64,000 nucleotides of DNA from Euglena gracilis. Taxonomy: Eukaryota; Euglenida; Euglenophyceae; Euglenales. Made by a program: the position numbers and the translations under genes. Numbering within the stretch: the stretch's first letter is position 1; each line of letters begins with the position of its first letter. Location: assembly GCA_039621445.1 (NCBI GenBank), contig CP154954.1:14805667-14869666 (forward strand), written 5' to 3'. Below are positions 10,299 to 21,085 of this stretch, piece after piece. The notes beneath the pieces were generated by a model that was given only the letters and a program-made list of their open reading frames with translations, had not been told where the DNA came from and ran no database searches.

Positions 10299-10658
10299 TC
10301 AGTGATGTGGGCTGCTGCCTTTCGATGATGCTGCTCTTGCCGCGGTGGTGCTTGTTGCGGGTGGGGCTGGGGTGCCGATGGCCAGCACAGTACAGTGTGC
10401 CAGATAGTGCCTCTCTGGCCAGGTGCTGTCCATCGTGCCATTTTGATGCAGACTCGCTGCCCCTAACTGCAGCCGTGCCCTCTGGGCCTGGTGGTGCTGA
10501 TTACTGCTTTGATTAGGCATTGGACTGGCATGGGAAACTGTGCGCGCCCATGCCAGTCCCTGCGTTCCCCTGAGCGAGGCGGCCACTGCCCCAGTGTCCA
10601 GCCCCGGAAGTGGGCGTTGGTGGCTGCACACTCTCTCTTTTGTCATGAAGGTGGTCAC
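10299..10658 (-). CDS. Minus-strand open frame, unknown (copy A)
   Basis: The frame of about 119 codons lies immediately upstream, on the minus strand, of the RT-like remnant. It is rich in Ala, Ser, Thr and His and contains PGLDTGAVAAS.RGTQGLAW. The frame is unbroken in copy B too (48,317-48,733), with only a few residue changes. No motif is recognised. It may be part of the same decayed retroelement. Confidence 0.22.
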   Translation of the reverse strand: MTTFMTKERVCSHQRPLPGLDTGAVAASLRGTQGLAWARTVSHASPMPNQSSNQHHQAQRARLQLGAASLHQNGTMDSTWPERHYLAHCTVLAIGTPAPPATSTTAARAASSKGSSPHH

Positions 10659-10799
10659 GCCTTTGGCATGTTTTTGTCCATGGCCGCCATCGCCGCTGCT
10701 GGGGTCTTGGTTCGCCCATCAGCCCGACCACCTTCACCCAAAATGTTGCAAAGGGTCACTTGCAAGGCAATTTATGGGGAGCTTTGAACTCACCAGGGA

Positions 10800-13070
10800 G
10801 GTAAGAGGCTTCACCCCATGACCCTCTCCCTCTCTCCCTTCCTCTCTTTTTTTCAATTCCTGTGAGCTCGTTTTGGACAGTCTGTACCACGCAGAATATA
10901 TATACCCTCACTAAATGATTTATCCCACAATGATTGTGTCTCTTATTCGAAAAATTCCCTCTCTCTCTCTCTATGTGTGTGCGTGCTCGCATAAATATTC
11001 ATATATTTTCATTGGAAATTCAAAGGTGTTCTTAGCCAGCCCTAAATTAAAGGTTTTTTTTCCTTGCTGCCCCACAACCATTGTTTGCTCTTTGTGTCAT
11101 TTTGTTCAATATCTTTATATTTTCAACGATGGGTGGAAAAACCACACTGAGATGGGTGTGTTTGGTTTTTCATAGTTTCAATTCTATCGTGTGTTCCGTT
11201 GACAGAGGTATATTCAACACTTGCGCCTCATCCCCCCCCCCCAGGTCTCCCCCATGTCGTTCAACCCACCCCTGGTCGTTGATTGCAAAACATTGGTCAT
11301 ATGAAGGGGGGGTGGCTGTTGTTACCGGCGGTGGGAAGGACTTGAGCTGCTGTCACTGTCCATTTTGTTGCAAGGTTGGCAAGACAAATTTAGCATTCGG
11401 GGCATGTATTTTGCCTGCGGTTGTCAGTCATAGCTTCAGGATTTACGGACCTTCCCCTGGGGTCCTCTGGACAACTGGGAAATGAGGTGCTGGTTTGTTC
11501 CCCTGGAGGGGGAAATTCAATGGGGTCCAGCCCAGCAACTGGTACCCCAAAAGCAGCCCAAATACAACTGGGTTGGCATTTTTTTTCACTAAAATTTGCA
11601 GCTGAAAACCCCCAACCCGCAAAAAAATGCCATTTTGGTATTTTGTGGGCTATTTTTCACCCTTTTTTTCAAAAATGTTGGTACGCCTGGCTTCACTGGG
11701 TGGTCGGTGGCCCCCTGTGGGGTCCACAGCCCACCTGGGAGGGCTGGCTGCTGGATGGCTGGCTGGACCCCCCCGAGGGCAGGGCCCATCCGGCTTAAGA
11801 AAATCCTTGCATACACTACTCCAGTGGCATTGTTCGTTCATTCGTTTTGTTTGAGCAGTTGTAGTTGGTCCGTTTGCAAGTTTGGTGCCATTCCACTCAG
11901 CAGGACGGACAGTGAAGCGGCTTGCCAGTGATAGCCAGTCTCCGCCTTCTACCCATGCCCTTGGTGCACATGCCACGCCTCTACCAATTGCAAGCCATTC
12001 CTTCGTTCATGATCCCTATTCTTTCAAAGGTCCCTGGTTTAATGCGAAGAGAATCCTTCGTTTTCTTTTCAGGGGAGTCTTGGCAAACCAGACAAAAGAA
12101 TGTGAACCATGTTTGTAAAGCGGTTTTATTGTCACCCACCCACCCACCAGCCCAACGCACAGGAAAAAGTTCTTTTTTTCATTTCTTAAGTTTTTTGTGT
12201 GCACCATTCCTCTGCAAGCGGTTAGCGACTTTTTTTAGTTTTGTTTTGTTTTTTTTTCTCAAAAATGAATTTGAAATCATTGTGTTCAATGTGTTTTTTC
12301 AGGTTCGCTTGGAAAATTATTTTGCAAAATTTTTATCACATTGAATCCAGGGACTGCGCCAATGGACCCCGTGCCATATGCTGACACCTCCCAGCATCTT
12401 CCTCCCAGCCTGAGAATGGAACGCGAAGTCAAAACTCTTTGTTATCAGAAAGTTTTGTCACCAAAGATATTGCCTGAGCTAATTGATTGAGACATAATCA
12501 AAAAAGGATTGGACCATGGACTATTTCCCCCCAAATTTGAGGTTGTACACCTTACATTAACAGCTTTGGAGCAGCATTTCTGCCTCATTGTGCAACTTGT
12601 GTAACACCCCCAAAAAAGCACCAGGAAAATTCAGTGGGAATGTGCCCTGTGTCCACAAGCCCCCCCATGGATGAGTAATTCGTTTTTGGCCCAAACCCTT
12701 TGGGGGGTCAGCAAAAAACAACAACGTTGAAATGACCCGGGAAAATTTTGGTGTGTTTTTGATTGTGATCAATTTGGATTTAGAGTATTTAGGTCCAGGG
12801 TGACCAACCCCCAGGGCCTGGGTCTATTATTAACTGTTTTCTGTGTTTAGAAAGTATTACCGACTGGTCTGTGGAAGAGTCGAAGTAACAATGCCAGGGC
12901 CTTTCTTAGGTGACGTAACTTGCATTTAAGGAATTTGCCGGTGTGTGCGAATTCTCACAACGTTTTTCAAAAATCAACCACTGCATCTGGGGAAACAAAT
13001 ATCTGCTTGTTTCACGCCTCTCGATACTGATAATGTATATTGCAAAAATTGGTGCCCCCACTCAGAGGTG
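10800..13070. other. Long non-coding stretch, nothing identified
   Basis: AT-rich intergenic-type sequence with short CT/GT tracts (10,957-10,982), homopolymer T runs and scattered 3'-splice-like pyrimidine tracts. It is collinear with B 48,840-51,060. A short block near 12,815-12,885 differs strongly between copies while its flanks match, suggesting a local patch of mutation or conversion. No gene is supported. Confidence 0.5.
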
Positions 13071-13385
13071 GGGGGGGGGGGTGGGGTGGGGGGGTGAATC
13101 CAATAATAATTTCCTTGTTTCTGTGTGCATTTTTCGCTGTGAAATGTGCTTTCTATATCGGGGAACTGTTTGGGTAAAAAAAAACGGGAAAAATTCTTTG
13201 CACAAAAGGGTCTGAAAGTGGCATTTTGAGTTTTATTTGAGGGGGCGGGGGAAGGGGAGATCGAGGGGTGGGCAGCCCCTCCCCCGGGTAGGGCCAAAAA
13301 AAAAAAAAAGGGAGGTTGGCAGGGGGACGAGGGGTTAGGGATCGATGGGGGGTGGGAGGGGGGAGCGATGGGTGCGGGGTAGAGC
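13071..13385. other. G-rich, fast-diverging stretch
   Basis: Runs of G (13,069-13,094 and 13,237-13,380) flank a short conserved core (13,100-13,230). Copy B has a longer version (51,084-51,790), with about 380 bp more after the CCCCTCCCCCGGGTA sequence. No gene is seen. Confidence 0.5.
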
Positions 13386-13477
13386 TATAGTATATTATTA
13401 TTTGACATGAAAAACACACCTCCAAAATATTGTTGTTTAAAACACACCTCCAAAATATTGTATGTTAAAATTTGGGC

Positions 13478-13655
13478 ACATCGACCATTTGTGTGTTTTT
13501 GCAAGTAAAAAGTACACAAGTGGTCGATGTGTGCAAATGCAAACATCGACCATTTGGCAAAAATATTCAGGTAGTCGGTGTGTGCAAATGCACGAACTGA
13601 CCATTTTGCACAGATCCACAAATGGTTGGCGTATGCAAATATGCACGTGTTCAGT
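13478..13655. repeat. Cluster of GTGTGCAAATGCA hairpins (copy A)
   Basis: Alternating inverted words ACATCGACCA and TGGTCGATGT form nested hairpins. The best (13,521-13,552) has a perfect 10-bp stem and a loop containing GCAAATGC. Two diverged relatives follow at 13,573-13,602 and 13,623-13,655. Related hairpins recur far away at 27,617-27,648 and near 27,850-27,885. Confidence 0.75.
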
Positions 13656-15149
13656 GTACCGCAATCCATCTCTTCAGCTGAAGTTGTGGAAAAGATCTTT
13701 TTTTTTTTTTTTTAAAAAGTTAAAAGCTGCCTTTTTTGTTTTCAGCTGGTCAAATTGTTTAAGGTTTGTGAATGGGAACAGTGTGCAATGTGCGACGAAG
13801 AACGGTTGCAAACGTCCCTCTGTTTTTTTTTTAGCATTTTGACGGTTTATGTAAACCGACATGAAAACGATTGGAGGTAGGAGATAAGACATTCATTGCC
13901 CATGGAGCGGAGGCAATCGTTTTGTCACAGAACGTGACCTACCGAACAGGATGCACTGCCAGAGACCGGAATTTCTTCCCCGTGTAATCATTCAGCATCC
14001 ACAATGGTTGTTCACCAAAAAAAACAAGTTCCAGAATTCAAAGTGTGCATCTATAATCTTCTGGTTACCTGGGTCTGGAGCCGGTTTCCCATTTTTTACA
14101 CCGTGCTGTTTCAAATCAAATCTCAAATATCTGTATCCAAAACACCACCTTTTTGTTGCTCTTGTGGCTACACTTGTGATGATGCCAGTTTTCTATGGAC
14201 CTGAAGCATGTCCCCCCCCCAATTCTGATTACCCGGTCGTAGAGGATAACGTACCAGCCTCGGTGGTGGTTGTTGACAGCCTGGTGGCTGCCAGAACGCC
14301 ATAACCTGCAATCATGTAATGTGACGGCTGCGGCCAAACGAAATCAATGGGACGAACGGCAAGGGCTTTTGAGGATTAACCATCGACCCATTGGCGCGGG
14401 TGAGCGTGAGGCGCGACGTGCTCTTGGTTAACCGCATACCAGAGGTCTTTGTCTCCATTTTGACCTTTAGAGCAGAGGATGTGGCAGCTGGACTCGTGCA
14501 AACCCGAAGATACCAATGCCGGTGGTGGTTGGGGCGGCATACGATGTGGTCTGTTTGAACAAACACATCCCCATTATGGACCATTTCCCCTGCGGCCTGC
14601 ACACAACTTGACAAACACCCCAGACACGCCCTCTTTCCCTCTCCTAAACCCCCCATCATTTTTAAATAAGATGTTTATCACCCCTGATCCCACTATGGGT
14701 ATGAAAACCGAATTGCAAAAAAAAAAAAATTTTTTCCCGTTTTCATCCCCAAACAAAATAACAAAATAAATTATTTCACCCCCACACCCCCCCCCAATGC
14801 TCCTTCAGAAAGAAAGTTGTTTTTACCCCACAACCCGTGAGGGAAAATTATTTGTGGGGGTGTTGAAGACGTATTTTTGGGATCATTTGTTTTCATTATC
14901 GTTCGCGACAATTAATTTTCTGTTACATTTTTTGATGAATAAAATACAATTCTACTGCAGCTCAATTGGCAGAGTGTCTATTTTGTGTGATTTTCAGATT
15001 ATATGAGGCACCTGGCTCCTCACTCGAGCCTCCTGGAGCCTCCTTCAGGTGACCTCCTCGGCCGGGTTCCATTTTTTTGGAGACCCCAAGGCAGGAAAAA
15101 ACAAAAATGTCTATCAAAATTCCGAGGAGAAGCGGAGAGAAAAACCGGG

Positions 15150-15197
<48 letters not shown>

Positions 15198-15392
15198 CCA
15201 AGCCTGCCGTGCATGCCGGGGATTTTGTGCCATCCAGAAATAAAAACAGCTCGAAAAAAAACAAGAAATCAGTCAAAGCAGGATTGACAGCCCCCAAAGA
15301 AGAGAATTCGCTTGGATCTGTCACACTCGTACTCCCCATCGATCCAAGTCCTCGGAGTCCTGGAAGTGCTGTCGAAGAAATCAAATTCCAGA

Positions 15393-15429
<37 letters not shown>

Positions 15430-16593
15430 CCACACCAACCAAAAGAAGTCTATGTGCGAGTTACACCACCCAACCACCCAAGTCAGTAAAAAATGTGTCG
15501 TCGTGGCATTTCAAGTCAGTTTGGCACCCCGCCACCCACCCACCCACTGCTGGAAAGGGCTGTTGTGTCCAATGTGGCTTTGGCCTTTAGTCTTTGGCCT
15601 TTAATGGCCATTCCAGTGTCGGCCATTCCCATGTTCTCACTCCCACATCACAGCCATATAGCCACTGTGTGGGCCATGTTTGCCGCATTCTTTTTAGTTT
15701 ACACCTCCTGCTACAAGTTCATATGTGCTGCTGCTCTTTTCCAGATATTTTCATTTTCATTCACCCTTTCTCAACTCACCCCATTCTCTTTTTGATTTCT
15801 GATTCTGATTCTTTATATATTTTTTTTATTGAACTTGAACACCAGAAAAATGGACAACCTCAGTGAGATGTGAAGAAACCACGACTCTTTTTGGAAGGGT
15901 ATTTGGAAGGGCAACTCACATACACACATCAAAAATCTCTCTGAAATGATACGGATGAATCTGGGGTTGTTCCATTGGAACTGGTTGCTCCAGCATAGCA
16001 AGTGTGTTGCAAGTATGTTGCTGAGATAGACAGACCGGTAGGCACCCAAATAATGCGAAACACAAAGAATGAGAGGAAGGGGCAGGGTTGGAGTGTCTAC
16101 CCAGGGATTTCGGGAACCTTCAAAACCCAATGTGTGATGTGTGATGGGTGGTGTGCGGAGTGGTTGACTCCCCACCCCCCAGCCAGGCCATATTACTGGG
16201 GCTGGCAGTGGGGTTGCCGGTTTTTAGATCGGAATTCCCACCAGTCTTCCCGTGCGCCCTCCCCCCCCCTCTTAGGGGGCACCCACAAGAATCTTGGGGT
16301 CCCCTGCTGGAGGCGGGGTTTTGGCTATTTTTTGGCACGAGGCACCGACTTTTTTTACCCTCCAAATTACCTCCCAAAAGTGGGTCCCCAGACCTGTCTC
16401 TCCCAGAGTGGTGGGGGTGGACCCCTGTGCTGGTATCCCTGGCTGGGGGCGGGGGGGAACCGGGACCCCCCCCTCGTCTTTCAAGAACAACCCTGATTTA
16501 TATGCCACAGAGAGAGGCAGATATTAGCGCTTCCTTAGATGCAGATATTGTTTGTTATGTACATTGCATTACATTTCGTAATTCCATTTTTGT
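13656..16593. other. Non-coding stretch with short GT arrays
   Basis: It holds GT arrays at about 15,152-15,196 and 15,397-15,425, and a GAGCCTCC-type minisatellite fragment at about 15,010-15,060 related in flavour to the copy-A transposon. It also has a CACCCACC run near 15,530 and C/G-rich patches near 16,260 and 16,440. It is collinear with B 52,036-55,030. A tRNA-like A box (14,957-14,975) has no B box. No supported gene. Confidence 0.5.
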
Positions 16594-16632
16594 CATCCTC
16601 TGAGGGTCCCAGAAAATTTGGAATCCTCACTT

Positions 16633-16871
16633 TTGGTTACCTGGAGCGTCCAGGGAGGCACCAGGCAGTCGTGGTAACAGAGCCTCCCTGGAGCCTCCCT
16701 GGAGCCTCCTGGACGCTCCCTAAAAAGGAGCCTCCCTGGAGGCTGGTTACCTGAGCCGCCCTGGAGCCGCCCTGGAGCCTCCTGGAGGCTCCCTAAAAAG
16801 GATGCTCTAGGAGGACCTGAGGAGCCTCCTGGAGCCTCCCTGGAGCCTCCTGGAGCCTCCGGCAGGTAACC
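16633..16871. repeat. GAGCCTCC minisatellite, left array of the transposon
   Basis: Units of CTGGAGCCTCC and its near palindrome GGAGGCTCC are arranged with GGTTACCTGAGCC and CCCTAAAAAGGAG. The array ends in GGAGCCTCCGGCAGGTAACC. The right array (19,625-19,890) has the same orientation and the same ending, so the two arrays are direct copies flanking the element's core. Confidence 0.85.
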
Positions 16872-17182
16872 AATTTTGTACACAGGCCATGTTCAACCCT
16901 CCATCTTTGCATCCGTTATATATTTACACACACAAATGACGTTTGTTTGTTTGCTATTTATGCCATGCCCCGCCAATTGCAGAAAGAATTGAAAACCATT
17001 TATCTATTTGCCACAAAGACGCCATGCCCGCCTGATTTCGCATTTACGGTTTTCCCGTACGCTGTGTCTGCCGATTTGTTGAAACCATTTGTCCATTTGC
17101 CACAAAGACGCCATGTATCCTGAATTTGGATTTCACACGTTTGCTATTGCTTCTTTCTCCCACCAAAAACCATTGTCCATTG

Positions 17183-17632
17183 AGTGGGGGGGGGGAGGGT
17201 AAAACATGGGAGGTGGGGAGGGAAAGGGGGAAGAATGGGGGGGGGGGTGGGGGGTTAGAGAGCAGGGGGGGGGGGGGGGGGGGGGGTATGGGGGAGGGGG
17301 GGGGGGGGGGGGGGGGGGTGGGTGGGGGGGGGGGGAGGCGGGGGGGAGGGGGGAGGGGTCCAGGGGAGGGGGGGAAGTGGGGGAGGGGGGGGGGAGGGGG
17401 GGGGGGAGGGGGGGGGGGGGGGGAGGATGGTTGGATGATTATACGGGGGGGGGGAGGAGAGGGGGGTGCGGCAATTAATTCGGGGGTCATCGGGGGACGG
17501 GGGCGGCGCCTGGGCGCTGGGGGTGGGGGGCTGGGTCAGAGGGTTTGGGAGGGGGCGGGGGGGCGGGGGGGGGAGAAAGGGGGGGGGGAGGGGGGCGGGG
17601 GGGGGAGGGGGGGGGGGGGGGAGGGTGCCGTA
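17183..17632 (+). repeat. Poly-G / GGGGA-rich tract
   Basis: About 450 bp are dominated by G runs of 5-20 separated by single A, T or C, with little else. On the plus strand this is an extreme candidate for G-quadruplex formation. Long Gly-rich or Pro-rich open frames here are compositional artefacts. Confidence 0.95.
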
Positions 17633-17755
17633 GGCCAGGGCAGCTTTTTCTAATCCCATTTTTAACGTCCTCTTCTGTGCTCGGACATTTTGTTTTGATT
17701 CTTTTTTTTTTATTCCTTTGTCGCCAAATTTTGTCCACACAAAAGGATGTTGTTA

Positions 17756-17930
17756 TTAGGGAGCAGGGGAGGGGGGAGGGGGGTAGGGGGGAGAGGGGAA
17801 GGGGGTGGGGGGAGGGGGGGTTCCGGGGGGGAGGGGGGCGGGGGGAGGGGGGAGGGGGCCGCAGGCCCCCTCCCCCCTCCCCCCCTCCCCCCTCCCCCCT
17901 CCCCCCTCCCCCCGCCCCCTCCCCCCCGGG
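17756..17930. repeat. G-rich/C-rich palindrome
   Basis: A G-rich arm (best part 17,825-17,860) is followed through a GCA centre (17,861-17,863) by a C-rich arm (17,864-17,928). Together they form a long near-perfect hairpin. Each arm alone is also G-quadruplex or i-motif prone. Confidence 0.85.
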
Positions 17931-18164
17931 CACAGCCAAACAAACACCACTTTGGATTTCACATGACCCTTTTTTTTGCACGGCAAATAATTAGGTACAA
18001 TTCTGGCCGAATAAAGTCATTTTTGGCTTCAATTAAGCTCTATGTTGCCTCCCAGCCTCCCATTTCACCCATCTTGGCTTTTTTGCAAAATGGTTTTGTT
18101 TTGTTTGCTAATTTCGGCTAATTTGCATTGATTTGGGCAAATAATGGGCTAATTTGGGTCAAAA

Positions 18165-19432
18165 TACAGACGCTGTACAAGATACAGATGCAGGACAAGA
18201 TGTCGTGGACGTAGATCCTAGACGAGATGCAGATGCTAGACAAAATGCAAACGCTGCACAAGATGCAGATGCTGGACAAGATGTCGTGGATGCAGATGCT
18301 GGACAAGATGCAGATGTTGGACAAAATGCAGTGGACGGAGATGCTAGACAAGATTCAGATGCTCGACAAAATGCAGTGGACGGAGATACTGGACGAGATG
18401 CAGATGCTGGGCAAAATGCAGACGCTGGACAGGATGCAGCTGGACAAGATGTCGTGCACGTAGATGCTGGACAAGATGCAGATGCTGGACGAAATGCAGA
18501 CGCTGGACAAGATGCAAACGCCGGACAAGATGCAGTGGTTGCAGATGCTGGACGAGATGCAGATGCTGGACAAAATGCAGACGCCGGACAAGATGCAGAT
18601 GCAGGACAACATGTCGTGGACGCAGATGCTGGACAAGATGCAGATGCTGGACAAAATGCAGTGGACGCAGGCACTGGACGAGATGCAGATGCTGGACAAA
18701 ATGCAGACGCTGGACAAGATGCAGATGCAGGACAAGATGTCGTGGACGCAGATACTAGATGAGATGCAGATGCTAGACAAAATGCAAATGTTGCACAAGA
18801 TGCAGATGCTGGACAAGATGTCATGGATGCAGATGCTGGACAAGATGCAGATGCTGGACAAAATGCAGTGGACGGAGATGCTGGACAAGATGCAGATGCT
18901 GGACAAAATGCAGATGTTGGACAAGATGCAGATGATGGACAAGATGCAGTGGTTGCAGATGCTGGACGAGATGCAGATGCTGGACAAAATGTGGACACTG
19001 GACAAGATGCAGATGCTGGACAAGATGTCGTGGACGCAGATGCTGGACAAGATGCAGATGTTGAAATTAGCCAAAAGCAAATCTCAGAACTCCAGAACAA
19101 CAAAACCAGAAATGTTCCTGCTGCAGACCAGTTCGCAGTGCTTCAATCGCAGTTCCTTGGACAACATGCAAATGCTAGACATGATGTATTGGTTGTAGAT
19201 GTTGGAAAAGATGCAGATGCTGGACAACATGCAGTGGTTGCAGATGCTGGACAAGATGCGGATGCTCTCCAAGATGCATATGCTGGACAAGATGCAGTGG
19301 ATGCACATATTGGACGAGATGCAGATGTTGGACAAGATGTACATGCTGGACAAGGTGCAGAGACCACACAATATGCAAATACTGGACAAGACGTTGACAT
19401 TGGACAAGATTCAGACACCGGACAAGATTGAA
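18165..19432. repeat. 18-bp minisatellite GATGCAGATGCTGGACAA
   Basis: About 65 variant 18-bp units are broken once by unrelated sequence at about 19,061-19,158. The unit is a multiple of three without stops in several frames. It therefore reads as (DADAGQ)n or (MQMLDK)n on the plus strand and as (CPASAS)n on the minus strand, giving frames up to 314 codons that need not be genes. Variants CAGTGGACG and CAAGATGTCGTGGACG recur with a longer period, indicating higher-order units. Confidence 0.95.
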
Positions 19433-19624
19433 TGCTATTCAAGATGCAGACGTTGTCCAGATGTTTCACGTCTCTTCTTCTTGTGCCTTCTCGCTTCTTG
19501 TGCCTGCAATATCCCATGTCACATCCCCGGCGAGTAACTGCTGATTCATGCATTTCGAGTCTACAACACCACCGATTGCATCACGGCCCACGACTTCTCC
19601 CATTGTCGGCCTGTGTACACAAAA

Positions 19625-19890
19625 CCGGTAACCCGAGCCTCCCTGGAGCCTCCAGGGAGGCTGGTTACCTGAGCCTCCCTGGAGCCTCCCTGGAGCCTCC
19701 TGGAGGCTCCCTAAAAGGGAGCCTCCCTGGAGGCTGGTTACCTGAGCCTCCCTGGAGCCTCCCTGGAGCCTCCTGGAGGCTCCCTAAAAAGGAGGCTCCA
19801 GGGAGGCTGGTTACCTAAGCCTCCATGGAGCCTCCCTGGAGCCTCCCTGGAGCCTCCCTGGAGCCTCCATGGAGCCTCCGGCAGGTAACC
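19625..19890. repeat. GAGCCTCC minisatellite, right array of the transposon
   Basis: Higher-order units of about 72-75 bp each begin with GGCTGGTTACCTGAGCC (starts near 19,660, 19,731 and 19,806). They are built from CCTGGAGCCTCC words and end in GGAGCCTCCGGCAGGTAACC. Internal palindromes (GGAGCCTCC/GGAGGCTCC) are abundant. Confidence 0.85.
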
Positions 19891-19932
19891 TCCAGTGCAG
19901 GATTCCATTTTTGCGGTAGACCCATCCTCTGA

Positions 19933-20428
19933 CACGAATCAACCAAATATTCCTAGGGCATGTCATTTTGCAACTCACAGCTCCCAATTCTCCCAATATA
20001 TAGTTTGCTTGTTATTCGGTTCTGAGTTAGGAACAAAATATGATTTCTTCCATTTTCCATCCTTGTCCGTTGCCTGTCAACAGAACCTTTATTTGTGCCG
20101 TTGCTGCTGCAGCAGGTCATTTTTTTTTCCACTCAGTCCATCGCCGTGGAATACTGATGCAACTGAGTAATTGCGAAGTCCGCTGGGTGAGAGGGAGGGA
20201 GGAACGTTTGCCCTGCCCTGTTGTTGCCAGTCAGCCTTTGTCACAAACAGCCCAGACGCTGCAGAACGAGGGGGCCACACAGTAATGTTCACCTCACGTT
20301 TTCAAACAAAGGCCATCCTGAAGCAATAATTTCCCGGATTGTCGCTGTTTTTAATTTGAAATTAACCCAAGCGAACCAGCGCCTCTTTTCACCGTTTTTG
20401 TATGCATACCTCGCACACAAAAGTACAT
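19933..20428. other. Short non-coding stretch right of the transposon
   Basis: This is collinear with B 55,042-55,539 and nearly identical to it. It contains no tandem repeats. Open frames are short and overlapping on both strands. No gene is supported. Confidence 0.4.
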
Positions 20429-20827
20429 TCATAGAACACAGGAGCAGTCGACGTGGCGATATTTGTGAATGTTGAAAGTTGATAATTGGACAAAGGTCCC
20501 CCCTGAAATTATAATACCAGAGATTTTCAATCCAGAGGAGAGTGGAGAAGAACGGAAGTCCAGATAACTCCGTGTACCACGGTGTTTATTTGATATATGT
20601 TCCAAGAATGAGACCGGTGAAATGGAGCAGGAGCACACCACGCTGCGGACCAGTTCCTTGGAGCCTTTTTGCTCCAAGGTTGTAGTAGAACCTCCCCCCT
20701 CGTGATAGCTGACCTTCAACCTCAGCCACAAGACAAGGAGCCTGGCTTCTGGTTCTGTAACATATGATTCATATATAATGGGGATGCCCACCCCGCAGTG
20801 CCGGCACTGCGTGGCACTGCATGGCAC
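20429..20827 (-). CDS. 132-codon minus-strand frame, identical in both copies
   Basis: The frame starts inside the left TIR of the adjacent 1-kb element and runs outward. Its predicted protein is the same residue for residue in copy B (55,540-55,938). It has Ser-rich and charged stretches and no motif I know. Identity over 400 bp is not remarkable for copies this similar, so the case for a real gene is weak. The start within a transposon terminus argues for chance or a captured start. Confidence 0.2.
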   Translation of the reverse strand: MPCSATQCRHCGVGIPIIYESYVTEPEARLLVLWLRLKVSYHEGGGSTTTLEQKGSKELVRSVVCSCSISPVSFLEHISNKHRGTRSYLDFRSSPLSSGLKISGIIISGGTFVQLSTFNIHKYRHVDCSCVL

Positions 20828-20887
20828 CGCGTGGCACTGCGTGGCACTGCGGGCCGTTTACAGGGAGGGGCAAAATATGCACCGTGC

Positions 20888-21020
20888 AGTTTTTGCAGTT
20901 TTTTGCAGTTTTCACATTTTGGGTTTTTTGCAGTTTTTTGCAGTTTTTTTGCAGTTTTTTGCAGCTTTTTTTTTCTGAAAAAAAACTACACACGTGCAGT
21001 TTTTTGCAGTTTTTTTTGAT
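20888..21020 (+). repeat. TTTTTTGCAGTT tandem array
   Basis: A 12-bp-type array of TTTTTTGCAG words lies inside the TIR element. Copy B (about 55,998-56,115) is about 14 bp shorter through loss within the array. The repeated TTTTTGCAG words resemble 3' splice acceptors, which could confuse gene finders. Confidence 0.85.
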
Positions 21021-21085
21021 TTCAGTTTTGAGGAAACCTGAGGTGCTCATTTTTTGGTGCTCTGCGCCTTGTTACGCTGTATATA

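Larger units (their letters stand above)
16604..19922. mobile_element. 3.3-kb TIR transposon inserted in copy A only
   Basis: The insertion is flanked by the 10-bp direct repeat CATCCTCTGA (16,594-16,603 and 19,923-19,932). Copy B has a single CATCCTCTGA (55,032-55,041) with joined flanks, i.e. the empty site. The ends are imperfect inverted repeats over about 41 bp: both contain TGGAATCCT, then CACT, then GGTTACCTG when read inward. Ten-bp target duplications with imperfect TIRs are typical of Mutator-like (MULE) elements, so that is the best family guess. No transposase frame is visible. The interior is minisatellite and G-rich sequence, so the element is probably non-autonomous. Confidence 0.85.

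Noticed and set aside
14957-14978. tRNA gene (GCAGCTCAATTGGCAGAG resembles an A box)
   Set aside because: No B box (GTTCRANNC) at the right distance and no acceptor-stem pairing; same for the look-alike at about 4,210.
17044-17994. Pro-rich and Gly-rich frames over poly-G/C as structural proteins
   Set aside because: Pure composition effect of G and C runs.
18159-19103. 314-codon minus-strand frame (CPASAS)n as a secreted Cys-rich repeat protein
   Set aside because: The 18-bp unit is stop-free on both strands in several frames. No start context, signal peptide or non-repeat domain supports a gene.
20461-20770. Solo LTR on the minus strand (starts TGTTACAG, contains TATAA-like and polypyrimidine words)
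   Set aside because: No TG...CA boundaries, no target duplication and no primer-binding site that I could define.
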